Positions 1 through 11,674 of a stretch of 64,000 bases of DNA are shown piece by piece. A program made the position numbers and the translations under genes. Source of the stretch: Coniella vitis (Eukaryota > Ascomycota > Sordariomycetes > Diaporthales > Schizoparmaceae); NCBI GenBank assembly GCA_011317545.1, contig WUJK01000010.1:2108001-2172000 (forward strand), given 5' to 3'. The stretch's first letter is position 1; each line of letters starts with the position of its first letter. A model generated the notes under the pieces. The model saw only the letters and a program-made list of their open reading frames with translations, had not been told where the DNA came from and made no database searches.

Positions 1-771
1 CGTAAGTTTTCGGACAAGGCCTCCTGCGAAGACTCACTAAACCTGTCATCAGATTGTGATCGCGCCCGTTCGCAGGCCAGAGCACGAGACTTCAAAGGCA
101 CTCGCCGACCTACCCAGAGGCGAAGGTAGCACCATCATCGTGCCCGCCGTCAAGTACGACGCAACTTTGGAAGAAGACGCATTCAGCGTAGTCAAGGAGC
201 TCGTGGAAAAGCACGGCATCAAGCATCTCGATATAGTCCTTGCCAATGCTGGTGGTGGTCTCATTTACCCTTCAGTGCTGGAGGTCAAACGGAAGGACAT
301 TGTTCAGCACATGGAGCTCAACGTGTACAGTGTGGTAACTCTGTACCAGGCCACCCATGGGCTACTCAAGAACTCCACCAGCGGCAAAGCCACCTTTGCT
401 ATAATGGGATCAGGTGCTGGGTCTTTGGCGTAAGTTTGTAGTGTTCCGTGGAGTGGAGAGATTGCTGACCAGATTGCAAAAGACGCCAACCACCCATTCC
501 AAACGCTGCGTATGGTCCGGCCAAGTGCACATTGCCTTGGTACGCCCTCCGGATTTCCAGCGAGGATGAATGGCTCAACTCATATGTTTTGGATCCTGGT
601 TTCGTTCAAACAGAGGGGGGCAACAGCGCTGCCAAGACTTTCGGAATGGAGGAGGCTCCGCTTGCTGTCGACGAGTCCACGGAGGGTCTGTTCAACGTGA
701 TCACCACGGCGACTAAGGGGAAGCTTGGAGGAAAGGTAGTCCTGTACACTGGCGAGGTTCAGGCTTATTAG
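1..771 (+). CDS. Short-chain dehydrogenase/reductase, 5' end outside window
   Basis: NAD(P)-dependent SDR, resembling fungal ketoreductase-type SDRs; substrate unknown. The window opens on the last base of an upstream exon, followed by an intron at 2-52 (GTAAGT...CAG). The next exon (53-429) reads I-V-I-A-P-V-R and contains the ANAGGG motif and the serine region GSGAGS. A second intron lies at about 430-482; the AAG acceptor was chosen because it restores frame. The last exon (483-771) carries NAAYGPAK, so the catalytic Tyr and Lys (YxxxK) are present, then DPGFVQTEGG and a normal C-terminus ending GEVQAY. All catalytic elements seen are intact and no stop interrupts the spliced frame, so it is probably functional. 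The cofactor-binding TGxxxGxG motif must lie upstream of the window. The second acceptor is a prediction. Confidence 0.85.
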
Positions 772-1477
772 TCGCACTCGCGTGTAATTCTGGTAGGAGA
801 CTAGACATCAAAATTGACGTTCATTTTTCAAACTTGTAATCCCCTAAATTTCATGTTCACTTTAACACTTGCTTCGGGGATTTGAAGTACAATACGTAAC
901 TCTTGTTATATGGTTCTCGTGGACCATAGTTCTGGTCTATGTGGTGCGAGAGGGTTTTGAAGTCGAACTACACAAATCTTATTGCCACTATTAACCTGTG
1001 CCATAGATTGTAATAAGTGTGGTTTTATTACAAGAAGTTCGACTTGACTTACATTGATCGGCAACCAGTGTCAGTCCATGGATGCTTTAACTCTACACTG
1101 TCGTTCTCTTGGCTACTTTCTTTTTTAGAAAAAAAAAAAGAAAAGTCTACCTGTTCTTCGAAAATTCGAGGTATACAGTGAAATAAGCTCAGAATTCATC
1201 GAGTTATGGTATTTTTGGCGATATTTGGATCTTGACAGCTGGGCTTACCCAATAATCGGCCACAGCTTCGTGTGAAAGGTGTCTGTCGGATGCGGTAAAG
1301 CATAAGTCAGTATGTAACATATGAACTCAGTTGTAGAGGCACAGAGTATTAGACTTGAAGAGTTCTGAACCACGTCTACCTTGTGTTTGTATGAAGGGGT
1401 TTCTATGCTATTACCATCCATCTCCGATCAATCCATGCAGGCCATCATTTCATCCACAAGATAGTTTGGTAAATGAG
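772..1477. other. Intergenic, no gene seen
   Basis: AT-rich spacer downstream of the dehydrogenase. It contains an imperfect inverted repeat around 895-1050 (an arm with TTGAAGTCGAAC and its rough complement GAAGTTCGACTT) and an A-run near 1128. No coding similarity was recognised on either strand. Confidence 0.5.
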
Positions 1478-1660
1478 CCGCAGAAATGTTGAACCTGCTG
1501 GGCACGAAGTCTGAAACACCTGTACGGGATCATACTTCCCGGCGACCTCCTTCACGCTCACCACATCTTCAGGCTCATAACTCGACAGCGGGTCTTGTAC
1601 CTTGCCGGCATAATTTAGTTACAGCCACGGCAGAACGCTATCGGCTCCGTTGCGCTTGTC
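1478..1660 (-). pseudogene. Relic of FAD-linked oxidoreductase C-terminus (BBE domain)
   Basis: Read on the minus strand, this stretch gives ERNGADSVLPWL, a stop, NYAGKVQDPLSSYEPEDV and then KEVAGKYDP..VFQT. That is the ending characteristic of berberine-bridge-type FAD-linked oxidases (NYA...QDP..SYG...KYDP..VFQ). Only the last ~60 residues are recognisable, with an in-frame TAA between PWL and NYAG and no intact upstream domain, so it is a fragment. A larger N-terminal relic of the same family lies on the plus strand at 51.7-53.3 kb and lacks a visible BBE end. Whether the two pieces were once one gene cannot be told from the sequence. Confidence 0.6.
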
Positions 1661-1849
1661 GCAAACGCGCGCTTCCACTTTGCTTGTATATTTCCTGGTA
1701 TCGGTGCCCATTATCCTTCAGCCGACTACGGACCAAATACGACAACATTCCTGTTAGGGCCTTTACGTTACCACTGCGCTTAAGATAGTGAAGCAAATTA
1801 AATTTATTTAACGTCTCTTTCTATTGCCGCCGCTTATTATACTTCAGCG

Positions 1850-2290
1850 AGGATAACCAATACACTGATCCCTTTGGCGAAGTCGATAAAGCTTGGAGCA
1901 AGCTCCTCGAACATACGTCAAAGCGAGACTCTCCAATAAACGACCGCTGTTATCGGCTGATTGTCAACAGCCGTCAGTAGGCGCACAACGAAGGAAGAGT
2001 TCTAGAGTGCCAAAACAGTGTTCAGGAATAACATGTTACAGCCTGTGGAGAGTGGCACCGTTTCAGTTCTTTCTATTCACCATGAGCTTCATTGCCTGAT
2101 AAGTTGGGCACGAGTAGCTTTGGGGCTCTCGGCACATTTCATGAAGCTGACTGAAACTCAGAACACATTACGCATGAATATTCTCCAAGATTACTACTAC
2201 CCAAACTTAACAGTCACTCCAGCAGAAGTTGGATTTAAAAGAAAATCGTGCTCGATAGCATCCCAATCACCAGCAAGTTTATCAATCGAG
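1850..2290 (+). pseudogene. UstYa-like (DUF3328) relic 1
   Basis: Two signatures of DUF3328/UstYa proteins appear in order. First is a YTDPFGEVDKAWSKLL segment at about 1858-1912, the usual 'P..evD.aW..L' stretch before the core. Second is SGTVSVLSIHHELHCL with an intact first HxxHC motif (HELHC, 2081-2095). The two are in different frames, the region between is closed by stops, and the second HxxHC motif and C-terminus are not found. UstYa-family enzymes are oxidases or cyclases of fungal secondary metabolism, so this is probably a decayed accessory biosynthetic gene. A better preserved relic of the same family is at 47.2-47.9 kb. Confidence 0.6.
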
Positions 2291-2296
2291 GGATAG

Positions 2297-2849
2297 ATAG
2301 TTCACTGTGTTGATACCATCCGGCGCAGCCTGGTTCGCAAAGCGGATGTGGCAAGATACATTGCGTGAATTGGCGACCCCAGAGCTTTTCCTAGCAAGGA
2401 GCTCCGATACGAATCACACAAGATCTGCGTGATTAGGGAAAAGATTGATGCATGGTTAAAAGAGAGATTACTTCCGAGAGATAAGTACAGGGTGAAGCCA
2501 GGCCAGTATGGAAAAGTCCAGCTACTTGTGATTGGTAGGAGAGGGTCGATGGGGCGTAAAGAGATTGACGCAGGAGATATTGGGAGCCGACGGAAACTCT
2601 GGAGCCGAGGCTCCGGGAGAAGGTGAGGGGCTGGGGGCTCGATCAGGTTTCGTACATATGCAGTTATGCATGAAAGCACTTGGTGAAATGCAGTTGTTTT
2701 GAACCAACAAAAAACTTGAACAAATGGTATGTCGGATCCGTGGTCGACAACGTTCTAAAGCCATTTCGCAAATTCTTTCCGCTCAGAGTTGCAAAAGCTT
2801 TTCAATCTTGCCTCACTGAGAATTTCGCACCAGACAACATCATACCATC
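2297..2849. other. Intergenic, upstream of hydrolase
   Basis: No recognisable coding sequence on either strand. The 3' part (about 2700-2849) is the likely promoter and leader of the following hydrolase gene; no convincing TATA box was picked out. Confidence 0.5.
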
Positions 2850-3830
2850 ATGACAACTGGATACGCCCCTTTTCACGTGGACGGCGTCGATGAGCACTGT
2901 GAGACATGGTATAAGATCTTTGGCGATCTATCCGCATCAACAACTCCCTTAATCATCATTCATGGCGGACCTGGCGCATGTCATGACTATCTGCTCCCTC
3001 TCGCTGATCTCGCGTCTTCAATGCCAATTATCTTCTACGATCAAATCGGGAACGGAAAGTCAACCCACTTAGCTCATAAGTCTGGTGATGAAAAGTTCTG
3101 GACTGTCGACCTGTTCAAGAAAGAACTCGATAACCTGATCTTACACTTAGATCTGAAGGATCGGCCTATCAATGTCTATGGACACTCGTGGGGTGGTATG
3201 CTAGCAGCGGTATGGGCTGCTACGCTTCCTAGCCCGCCTAATCTCTCCCGACTTATTATCTCTAATAGCTTGGCAAGCATGGATACATGGCGAGAGGCAA
3301 TAGGATCTCTACGAAAACAGCTGCCTGATAATGTTCAGGCTGTGCTGGATCGGGCTGAGGAGACAAGAGAGTTCGAAACACCCGAATATGAGGCTGCTGT
3401 TGAAGTATTTTATAAGCGACATCTAAGTCTCGCAAGACCCTGGCCAGCGCCAGAGGTCCAAGCTGCGCTCGAGTGGTTCTCAAAAGACCCCACGACCTAC
3501 AGTACAATGTAAGCCATCTGCCTTGACCGCCTTCTTTTCTCCGTCCTTTGCATTATAAAGGCTGACTCTCGATATAGGTACGGCCCAAGTGAGCTCTATA
3601 TCTCGGGATCACTTCGCAATTGGACTTGCATCCCGGACTTGGGTAATATCCAAGCCAGGACGCTGCTTATCAATGGCACAGAAGATGAGGCTCAGGATGT
3701 GGCAATGCAACCATTCTTCGACCATATTGAGAAGGTCAAATGGGTGACATTGGATAATGCTGCGCACTTTTCCCACGTTGACCAGCGGGAGAAGTATATG
3801 AGAATTTTAGGGGCCTTTCTTGAGGTTTAG
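2850..3830 (+). CDS. Prolyl aminopeptidase-like alpha/beta hydrolase
   Basis: Peptidase family S33 (proline iminopeptidase) type alpha/beta hydrolase, expected to release N-terminal proline or related residues from peptides in the cytosol. Two exons, 2850-3508 and 3578-3830, flank a 69-nt intron (GTAAGC...ATATAG) that splits an ATG codon; the product is 303 aa. Visible motifs are the oxyanion-hole segment IIHGGPGACHDYL near residue 36, the nucleophile elbow GHSWGGM near residue 111, the acidic region NGTEDEAQD near residue 240, and the catalytic His in NAAHFSHVD near residue 280. The start codon sits in ATCATGAC, a good fungal context. Length and motif spacing are normal and no lesion is seen. 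Substrate may differ, since the family includes amidases and epoxide hydrolases. Confidence 0.9.
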
Positions 3831-5059
3831 GCAGCCAGTCAAACATATCACGGCGCGACTATCATGGATAGTACAAATAATTTACCACTCTGAAGGATTA
3901 TGACTTGATCAGGCGATCCCTACAGTCGCGAAACTGTAGAGGGATGAATATCGGGCCCAGTTCGCAGTAACAGCTCCTCAGTGATTAGTGTTTAAAATAA
4001 GAAGGACTTGACAGAGCCGTCATTTTTGATCTCATGTATGTGTTAGTTGAACTATGCTGCATTACATCTGCACTCGATCGATCGAACGAAACAGTACCGG
4101 TCAGTCGATACAAGTATCTAAAAGTGATTTAGCCTACTGAAAAGTCTTTGTGAAGGACTACTTGCTCAGCAAACGAATGGTTACAGTGGCGGAGCTAATG
4201 CCGAAAAAGCTCGAAAACGACTGGCCAGGATAGCGCCCATAGAGGCTCAGCTTAAGGCTCAGCGTAAATGCAGGCACAGCCAAACAGCACAACGGTTTAA
4301 GTGTACGAATTTCATGGCTGTAATGCTTTCGTCTCAAAAGCTGTGCTACGGGTTATATCATGGCTTACTCCCTCCTGGAGGAGGCGACTTTGGGACTTCT
4401 TGTTCATACCAGCCTCGGAAGCTGTCGGTATGCATTCGTCAGAGCATGTGAGGAGATCGAAGATCAGGGTGATGGATTCACTTCAGTGGCGGAATAGGAT
4501 TCGTGGTTATCACAATTCTCCACGGTGTTGATACTACTTGGGGGCTCTCAAGAGTTGGTCGCGAGGAATACCACAATATTGCAAAAACCGCTTTGTGATA
4601 ACTCAGGCTCCGAACATGAGACTAAGGTCACACATTGGTCCAAGAACGTGTAACGATCACTTAAGGGATATGTCTACATATTGAATGTGTATGACTGCCT
4701 TGCACACCCTGTAGAGCCCGACACAGTTTAGACACTGATGCTGATATAGCTGTAAGAAATATTTAAATATACATTCCTGGCCAAATGAAAATCAACGACA
4801 TTGCCCTAAAACTTCGGGCGCCAAAATATCACTGGCTTAGTAGTGCAAGAAGGTAGGCTACCGCTTCTTTCTCTACATTCTCCTTGGATCCTCTTTCTCT
4901 TCCTCTCTTTCGTTTTATCACCTTGAGTTCTCGCGCTTTCGTAATGCGAATAAGAAGTTTTCAGATTGTTTTCTAAAAAAAGCTGGCGGAAAAGTACCAT
5001 TATTCTTATTCCTGCCAATTGAGCGGGACTCTGCTGAATGTGTTTTAGGGTTGGGGAAT
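3831..5059. other. Intergenic, no gene seen
   Basis: Mixed-composition spacer. A 76-codon open frame at 4301-4531 has no recognisable features and is treated as chance. No RNA gene, long repeat or splice-structured coding region was recognised. Confidence 0.45.
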
Positions 5060-5061
5060 TA

Positions 5062-5517
5062 CCCGGAGGCATTAGGTCAGCATTCTGTCGCTTGCCTCCA
5101 CGGGCTGGCGCCCTTAGGAGGCCCATAAATCAGTATATACAATTAATCCGTATGCAGAAAAAAGACCGTTTTGTATAGAGCTATACCAAAATAAAACCTC
5201 CTATAGCACCTCCCACAGAGACTTTTAAGGAAAATTCTATATATAAAAAGTAATCAGTAGCTTTTAAGCAATTCAATAATACTATTCTTTCCAGCCTCTA
5301 TTGCTTGCCCGCGGTGTTCTGAAATTACACTAAAATCGAAAAATCTCAGATTTAGTCCATTTTTCCAGACCTTTCTGGACCGTTCAAAATCCCCATATAA
5401 AATATATAACGGAATCAACTTTTTTACACTGATTAGTTGTGTACACTGATTTATGGGCCTCCTAAGGGCGCCAGCCTGTGGAGGCAAGCGACAGAATGCT
5501 GACCTAATGCCTCCGGG
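5062..5517. mobile_element. MITE with ~77-bp terminal inverted repeats and TA target site
   Basis: The segment starts CCCGGAGGCATTAGG and ends with its reverse complement. The two arms (5062-5138 and 5441-5517) match over about 77 bp with roughly three differences, and similarity continues weakly inward. TA dinucleotides abut both ends (5060-5061 and 5518-5519), as expected for Tc1/mariner or pogo-type target duplication. The ~300-bp centre is AT-rich and non-coding, so this is a non-autonomous element. No transposase that could mobilise it is present in the window. Confidence 0.75.
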
Positions 5518-5519
5518 TA

Positions 5520-5966
5520 TATGAGCCGGGTAGGGCAGCGGGATGAGCAAGTGTCCTCAGCCAAATTAATCTCTGAGAAAGATTGAGGTAGGGGGGTATG
5601 TTTTAGGGTGCCTATTCCGTCCACATGCATAATGTATAACCTGCAATAACACGCGGAAGCTGTGCCGGCGTGTAATTTCTTTCTGTTGGCCTGAAGACAA
5701 GTCCTTCGCAGTGAACTATTGAATGCAAGAGCGGAGTATACCCCTGTCTTGATTTGCGCAACGTACTGAATACTCTTCTTGTCACCGAGATAAAGCATGC
5801 AGGGCAGCATTGATTAAGCAGCCGCTGTAGCCGAAACCTGGGAAACCTCAATAAATGCGAGTTCCACGGCCTATCCAAGTGACATGCGAGCGTCTTTTCT
5901 TACGACAGGCCTAACGTCACCTCATCAGAAATCTCAACCTGACCAACAAACACATTTTCGCCGCCC
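5520..5966. other. Intergenic between MITE and permease
   Basis: No coding similarity recognised. The part from about 5850 to 5966 is the likely promoter/leader of the permease gene. Confidence 0.45.
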
Positions 5967-8085
5967 ATGTCAGACATAGAGCTCCAAAGCGCATTCGCCA
6001 GTCCTGGTGATGTGGATGATAAAGGGTATAGCAGGGATGACAGATATCTGATTGCGCTGGGCAAGAAACCCGTGTTGAAGGTAAGTCATGCTACTATGAG
6101 AGAACAACTTCCGGACTCCTGACGATAAGCAGCGCAACTTTGGTTTCATGTCCATTCTGGGCTTCTCTTGCACGGTATTGATCACTTGGGAGGGAATATT
6201 GATGTTCGCATAAGCAAAGACAGATGCCATACTATCACGACCAAGCTGACTTTAATTCGTAGTATCTCAACAAGTAGCCTTGAAAAGTGCGTTTCTCCCT
6301 CAAAAGTTGGTCCTTCAAGCGCTGACAAAACGAAGCGGGGGTCCAGCCGGCGTCATCTGGGGCTATCTCATAGTCTGGATCGGCACATTATCAGTCTTTG
6401 CAGTCTTATCTGAGCTGGCTTCAATGTAAGTTGTTGACATTGATATCATACGCAATCGACATGAATAACATGATGACACCTATCAGGGCACCGACTGCCG
6501 GTGGTCAATATCAGTAAGTCATGATTGGAGCCATGGTCAATAATCCGTATTCCCTGCTAATGTGAAGATGTCTAGTTGGGTTGCCATGTTAGCCCCTGAT
6601 TCATCCTGGCGATTCTTGAGCTATATCACTGGTAAGGGCCTATGGATCAACCGCGTCTAGGCGAGGCTGACCAGCTCTCAGGATGGTTGACATTTATGGG
6701 GTGGCAAGCCGTCACCGCATCAGCGGCATACCTCGTTGGCACGCTTCTAGAAAGCGTCATAATTATGTGCAGTCCGGCTTATCTGCCCAAGCCATATCAA
6801 GCCATGCTCTTCTATTGGGCCATTTTGGGCTTCGCGGTCTTTATTAACACAATTGCCAGTCGGACGCTTGCCCATTTCGAAGGATTGATCTTGGTCTTGC
6901 ATATCCTGGGTTTTTTTGCGATTCTCATTTCCCTAGTTATCCTCGGTCCGCATAGCGACGGATCGATCTTTACAACTTTTGTGAATCTCGGTGCATGGCC
7001 CACGGATGGCCTTTCATTTATGGTTGGCCTGCCGGCTTCAATCTTTGCCCTTATCGGTGAGCCTTTTCAACCCCAATGAGATCTACTATATAGTAGAGAC
7101 GTAACTAACCCTGGCCTCATTGCAGGTGCGGATTCCGCTGTTCATGTAAGAGATCCTCGATCCTTAAAAGTAATGAAGCTGTTTCATCTAACTTAGGAAA
7201 TCCAACTAGATGTCCGAAGAGATTCGGAATGCTTCTCAGGTAGTCCCACGCGCTATCATCGTAAGCCTTCTGGTGAACGGAATTCTGGGCTTTGCAATGC
7301 TTCTAGCCTACCTCTTTTGTCTTGGAAACCTCGACGATGTCCTGCATTCCATAGATACATTAGGATATCCATTCCTATATGTATTCCAGGTCGGCACCCG
7401 CTCGACTGCCGGAGCAGCCATTATGGGTATGATTGTAGTAATCCTTGGCGTATGCAGCACTGTCGGTGTCCTGGCATCGTCGTCTCGAATGGTCTGGTCC
7501 TTCTCAAGAGATCGTGGAGTGCCCTTCTGGAGACAGTTTATCAAGGCAGGCTTTCCCTCTTCCTCCCCAAACTGCAGATAATCAAGATATTAATACGTTT
7601 CTGAACAGCTTGACAAGCGTACATCCATACCTATTTATACTATCGCTTTCACCACGATTGTTTCTATGCTATTGTCGCTCATTACGCTCGGCTCTAGTGT
7701 CGCATTTAATAACATCGTCAACCTAAGCGTGGTCGGCCTCTACTCTTCGTACCTACTTAGCTGTGGCCTGCTCTTATACCGCCGGCTGCAGAAGAACGCT
7801 GTGAAGCCGTACAATCCACGCACTAAAAAGGTTCAGCAGGGTCTTATACAGTGGGGCCCTTGGCGCATACCCGGAGTCCTCGGCGTGCTTAACAATATCT
7901 TTGCCTGCATATACCTGGCTGTATTGTGGTTTTGGGCATTTTGGCCTCCCCAGATCCCTGTTACTGCCGCGACCATGAACTTTAGTGTTCTGACTTTTGG
8001 TGGCACGCTGCTGTTCGCTGTTGTATGGTATTTCTTAAAAGGCAGGAAGGAATATCAAGGACCTATAGTGGAGGTAGAACTATAG
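5967..8085 (+). CDS. Amino-acid/choline-type permease (APC superfamily)
   Basis: Fungal amino-acid/GABA/choline permease, a polytopic plasma-membrane H+ symporter. Exon 1 (5967-6080) encodes MSDIELQSAF...KKPVLK, the usual hydrophilic N-terminus, followed by RNFGFMSILGFSCTVLITWEGIL. Clear introns are 6081-6132, 6426-6486, 6514-6575, 6632-6681, 7057-7125, 7146-7209 and 7546-7608. Later exons give GGPAGVIWGYLIVWIG, LSELASMAPTAGGQYHW, IGADSAVHMSEEIRNAS and a long hydrophobic C-terminal half ending EVEL. About 10-12 membrane segments are expected. Two oddities: the 7546 intron starts GC rather than GT, and the junction between WEGIL (about 6203) and the GGPAG exon (about 6307) has no good donor that keeps frame. 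It could be intact with an unusual intron or slightly damaged. Transported substrate unknown. Confidence 0.8.
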
Positions 8086-10942
8086 TGAATATGTATAGTG
8101 ATAAGCCATAGAGTAAATTGTGTGATTAGTCTATGTATTTATCAATGGAAATCAAATCATCCGCGTCCAGCTCCCCAAATTGTGGCAAGAATCCTGCTTG
8201 TGTGGATTGTGTAAATATACAAGCTACAAATGTGAACTTGGATTACAGAAACAGCTTATGTTCTCTAATGAAATAGCCAGGTAGCAGGTGATATAACAAA
8301 GAGCAGTTCAGGGACTTTACTGAGGGCGGATCTTACTTCTCAAGGTTAAAGCTGATTGCAATTATACTATACACTCTAAGATATACAAGTCTTCATACAG
8401 CTTACATTTTCTTCTAAGCCAGCAAGCCGTCTTAGGGTGCAACAATCTGCAAAGGCAGGAAGTAGGACGAGTTCGTCTTAATCTGACAAAATACTCCGGT
8501 GGGCCTCCTCGAGCAGTAATGTACATGGTATAGCACTGCAGGTATAAAAGCAAGATAGAGACTCTTTTGGAATAGTAGAAGTATGATCTCCAGCAGAAAG
8601 TATTCCGAAACAATCTATAAGCTGCTTTTATAAGTTGGGATCTTTAAAGTTTCATCGGCTCGGTCGATCAAGGTATTATGATTATATTGAGTAAGTTAGA
8701 CGTAAGATTCTGCTTATTTAGGTATTAAGCACTTTATATTATCCATTGAGAACCGCCTAGCGAAATAATGGATGAATGCTGGCATGAATCTTTGGTATAT
8801 TGATTCACTTGTGGTGCTGATCGTGTTGGCTGGTGAAGAAGGAAGGTCGCCCAGTAAATAAATCAAGGCTTTGGGAAGTATGATTGATAACAGTTGCCGA
8901 CCGCCTGTAGCTAAGTGGCCTACGTAGAGGATAAAAATGAGGACCAATCATATATATTTTACACCTATAGCCAACCAAAATATAGCGGCTCTAGCATAAT
9001 GCCAATCTCACCCACTATCCTTCTCCAAAATCCACGAATGCTCCCTTTGCATACATGCTCTGGGGCAGGATTTGTGGAAAGGCATCTTTCGATTTTCGTA
9101 TCCTTATACTTAATCCTAAAAGCTTGGATAAGAAAGTAGACGCTCAATTGAGAATACCTTTGAGTAGTGACCAGGATAGATAGTTTAGAACTGGGCAACG
9201 GCATTACTCCCAGCCTTCTGTAGGCCTCACAACAACGTGGTGTCGAGGTCCTCTGTTGCGGATGTCTAGACGGCTCTTGAGGCAACGCACGAGTACACAT
9301 CAGTTGAGTTAGAATCTGCGAGGTGTGCTGTTAAATAGTCTTATCGTTGAATTGTGAATCCTTGTATATCTTAGATGTATGATGCGGTGCCAAATTTCGA
9401 CCCGTTCTTCCAAAACAAGTTCATAAGTGTCCATATACGGAGGCGGAATATCCATGATCAACTAGACAGCTGGATGATCTTGGGTAATGCTTCGCCAGAC
9501 AAATTCGCCGCTTACATTCAATATCATCGTCTAGCACTTCCACTATTCCAGGTATCAATTCTCGATACACTTACAGTATAGCCCTACGATATGCTCTGGG
9601 GAGAGCATACAAGCCGTGTTAGCTGCAAGGAGCACATCCAACAGCGTCTCCGCAGTGAAGTGGGCAGTTGAAAAATGCGGCGTATTGATCTCAGCAGAGT
9701 TCCGCTTGGAAGGTCCCAGGAACATTATGCATATTGACAGCAGTGCCCCCATCAACTCAAGCCTTATTTAAGCTCGTGATATGTTTTCGCGTTCCACGAT
9801 ATTGTAAAGCTGCCAATCACTGTTAAATGGCGATTTTCAAGGCAAATCACGATATAAAACGCGATTGTCGTTTGCAGGTTCGTGATTTGTGACTTGAGCG
9901 GCTGGGACCTGGCAGCATCCACTGTACCTTGACGCCATAGATGGCGCTCCTCAGCAATACCTACCCTGGCATGGAATTCAGCCACTTGTTCTCAAGCCGT
10001 GATATGCAACAATGTGCCCTGAAGACTCTCCTAGCGCCGCGCGTCCTACGGTTTGTGTGAATGGGTAGCATTCGGCACTTTTAAATCATGCATATGTGCC
10101 ATCGATACGGTCAACATGGTGAGGATGAACCAAATCGTCTTGATCTCAAGGCTCCAGTTGAATGGAGGTTGAAGCTGGGGCAACTGTCGTCTCTAAAACT
10201 GTTCGAATTCTCGCCTGTCTCGCGCCCCCTGCTCCGATTCTGTGCGCCGTTGGCCGCGGGATTTGGGCTAGCTGGACAGACCAAGAGAACAAGCTCCACG
10301 CATGAATGCCGTAATATCGGCCATTCGGACAAGAATCCTATATTACTTTTGTTTACGCACTGCATTAACTCATCATTTTCGCGTGTTGCCAAAGCTTACC
10401 ACCCTGACTACCCCTCACCTACCTAGGTTAAGTCTTCGCCTGCTGAGGCGTTGGAGGAGAGGATGTCAAACCTACGGGTCTTTTGAATGATCATTATACT
10501 TGAGGAAACTTTTGGTGACTTTACTTCCGTATTGCGAGCGTTGATGAGCTGTTAAGACGAAGCGCTAGAGCAAACGGATATTTGCTAATATTGCAGCCTT
10601 ACCGACATAACTGAATCACAGCCCTAAGTCCTTGCGAGGTGATATGTCAGTATTTTCGACCCATCTACTACGCTACTTGCTTGCTTGTAAGCTGTTCATC
10701 CTCGTTTTCTAAGTATCCTCTTCCGTATCTTAGCGACTTGGATTGTGTGGCTGGAGAAACCTCTCGTTCCAGAATCTTCTTCACAGGTATATCCGGCCAT
10801 CCGTCAGCCATCTTAACACCACATCGCCGATATCGTCATTAGGAGACTAGAATGATTATCCATATCGCGAGAAATGCTGTTTGCTGGTACTGATGGCTTG
10901 GTATTCGTTATTCTACGAAGAAAGGGCTGGCTTAGCGACGAC
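8086..10942. other. Long gene-poor spacer with no identifiable gene
   Basis: Nearly 2.9 kb with only short open frames of chance appearance. Minus-strand frames at 9555-9755 and 9764-9985 have a protein-like composition but match no family I recognise; they could be relic exons. No tRNA, LTR or terminal inverted repeat was recognised. Confidence 0.4.
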
Positions 10943-11674
10943 GCAGCATGCTTGTGATGGGACCATAAGGCGTGTCAACTTGACCAACAACTTTGATTCC
11001 GCACTTGGATAATAAGCGGACTCCAGCTTAGACATCGCCATACCAGCCATTACAATCCATGTATTTGCAAATGTGTTACATTAGTATGGATCCGGGTACT
11101 TGGCGTTGGTATTTAGGACAAAGGGACATAATTGTTATTCCTATAGCACATTCACATACAAGTTAGCGGCGGGATCATCAAAGCAGGGGCCAATTCTAAC
11201 GTACGGCATACATTAATAAGGTCCTTCGTGGCGCGACACCGCTACTTCTTCAAAGCTGCCGACACTTCTAACCACGCAGACACGTCTAGCGCCCCAGTGT
11301 AATCAAAATTTTGCTCTTTGCCGACCTTCACTGCTTCTACAGCAATATTATTGTTGTTGGGATTGGCTTGCTCTTCCAATATCGTTCCACAACCCATCCG
11401 GCTAAGCCAACAACGGCTCCATCACCTTGGCGTATCTTCCGAGGGTACGCTCGACCGCCAATAATGGCATGCTTGATACCTTTGGCATGCCATTGAATGA
11501 TCTCATCCTTTTGTTGTTCTGAGAGGTCGGCGCCCGGGGAAAGATCGAACGGAAGGCCGGAGACTCAACGAACCGCGCAAGGTAGTCTGCATCAGCAATG
11601 GAGACTGACTCAACGTTTTGAGGTAACTTTTCAGCGTCAAACACGTCTATGGATCCAAAGAGAGGTCTGGCCAT
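10943..11674 (-). pseudogene. GNAT-family N-acetyltransferase pseudogene
   Basis: The minus strand begins MARPLFGSIDVFDAEK..SFRSIFP at 11674. A one-base frameshift near 11537 moves the frame to ADLSEQQKDEIIQWHAKG...GDGAVVGLAGWVVE, the usual N-terminal half of fungal GNAT proteins. Further down, CPKYQRQVPGSILM (acetyl-CoA loop region, normally R/QxxGxG/A) and GVRLLSKCGIKVVGQVDTPYG (C-terminal 'LY.k.GF' motif) are recognisable, interrupted by stops. The order of motifs along the minus strand matches the family, so this was one gene now disabled by at least one frameshift and several stops. Original substrate unknown. Confidence 0.7.

Noticed and set aside
9555..9985. Two minus-strand ORFs with protein-like composition
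   Set aside because: No family, splice signals or motif could be recognised; not called as genes.
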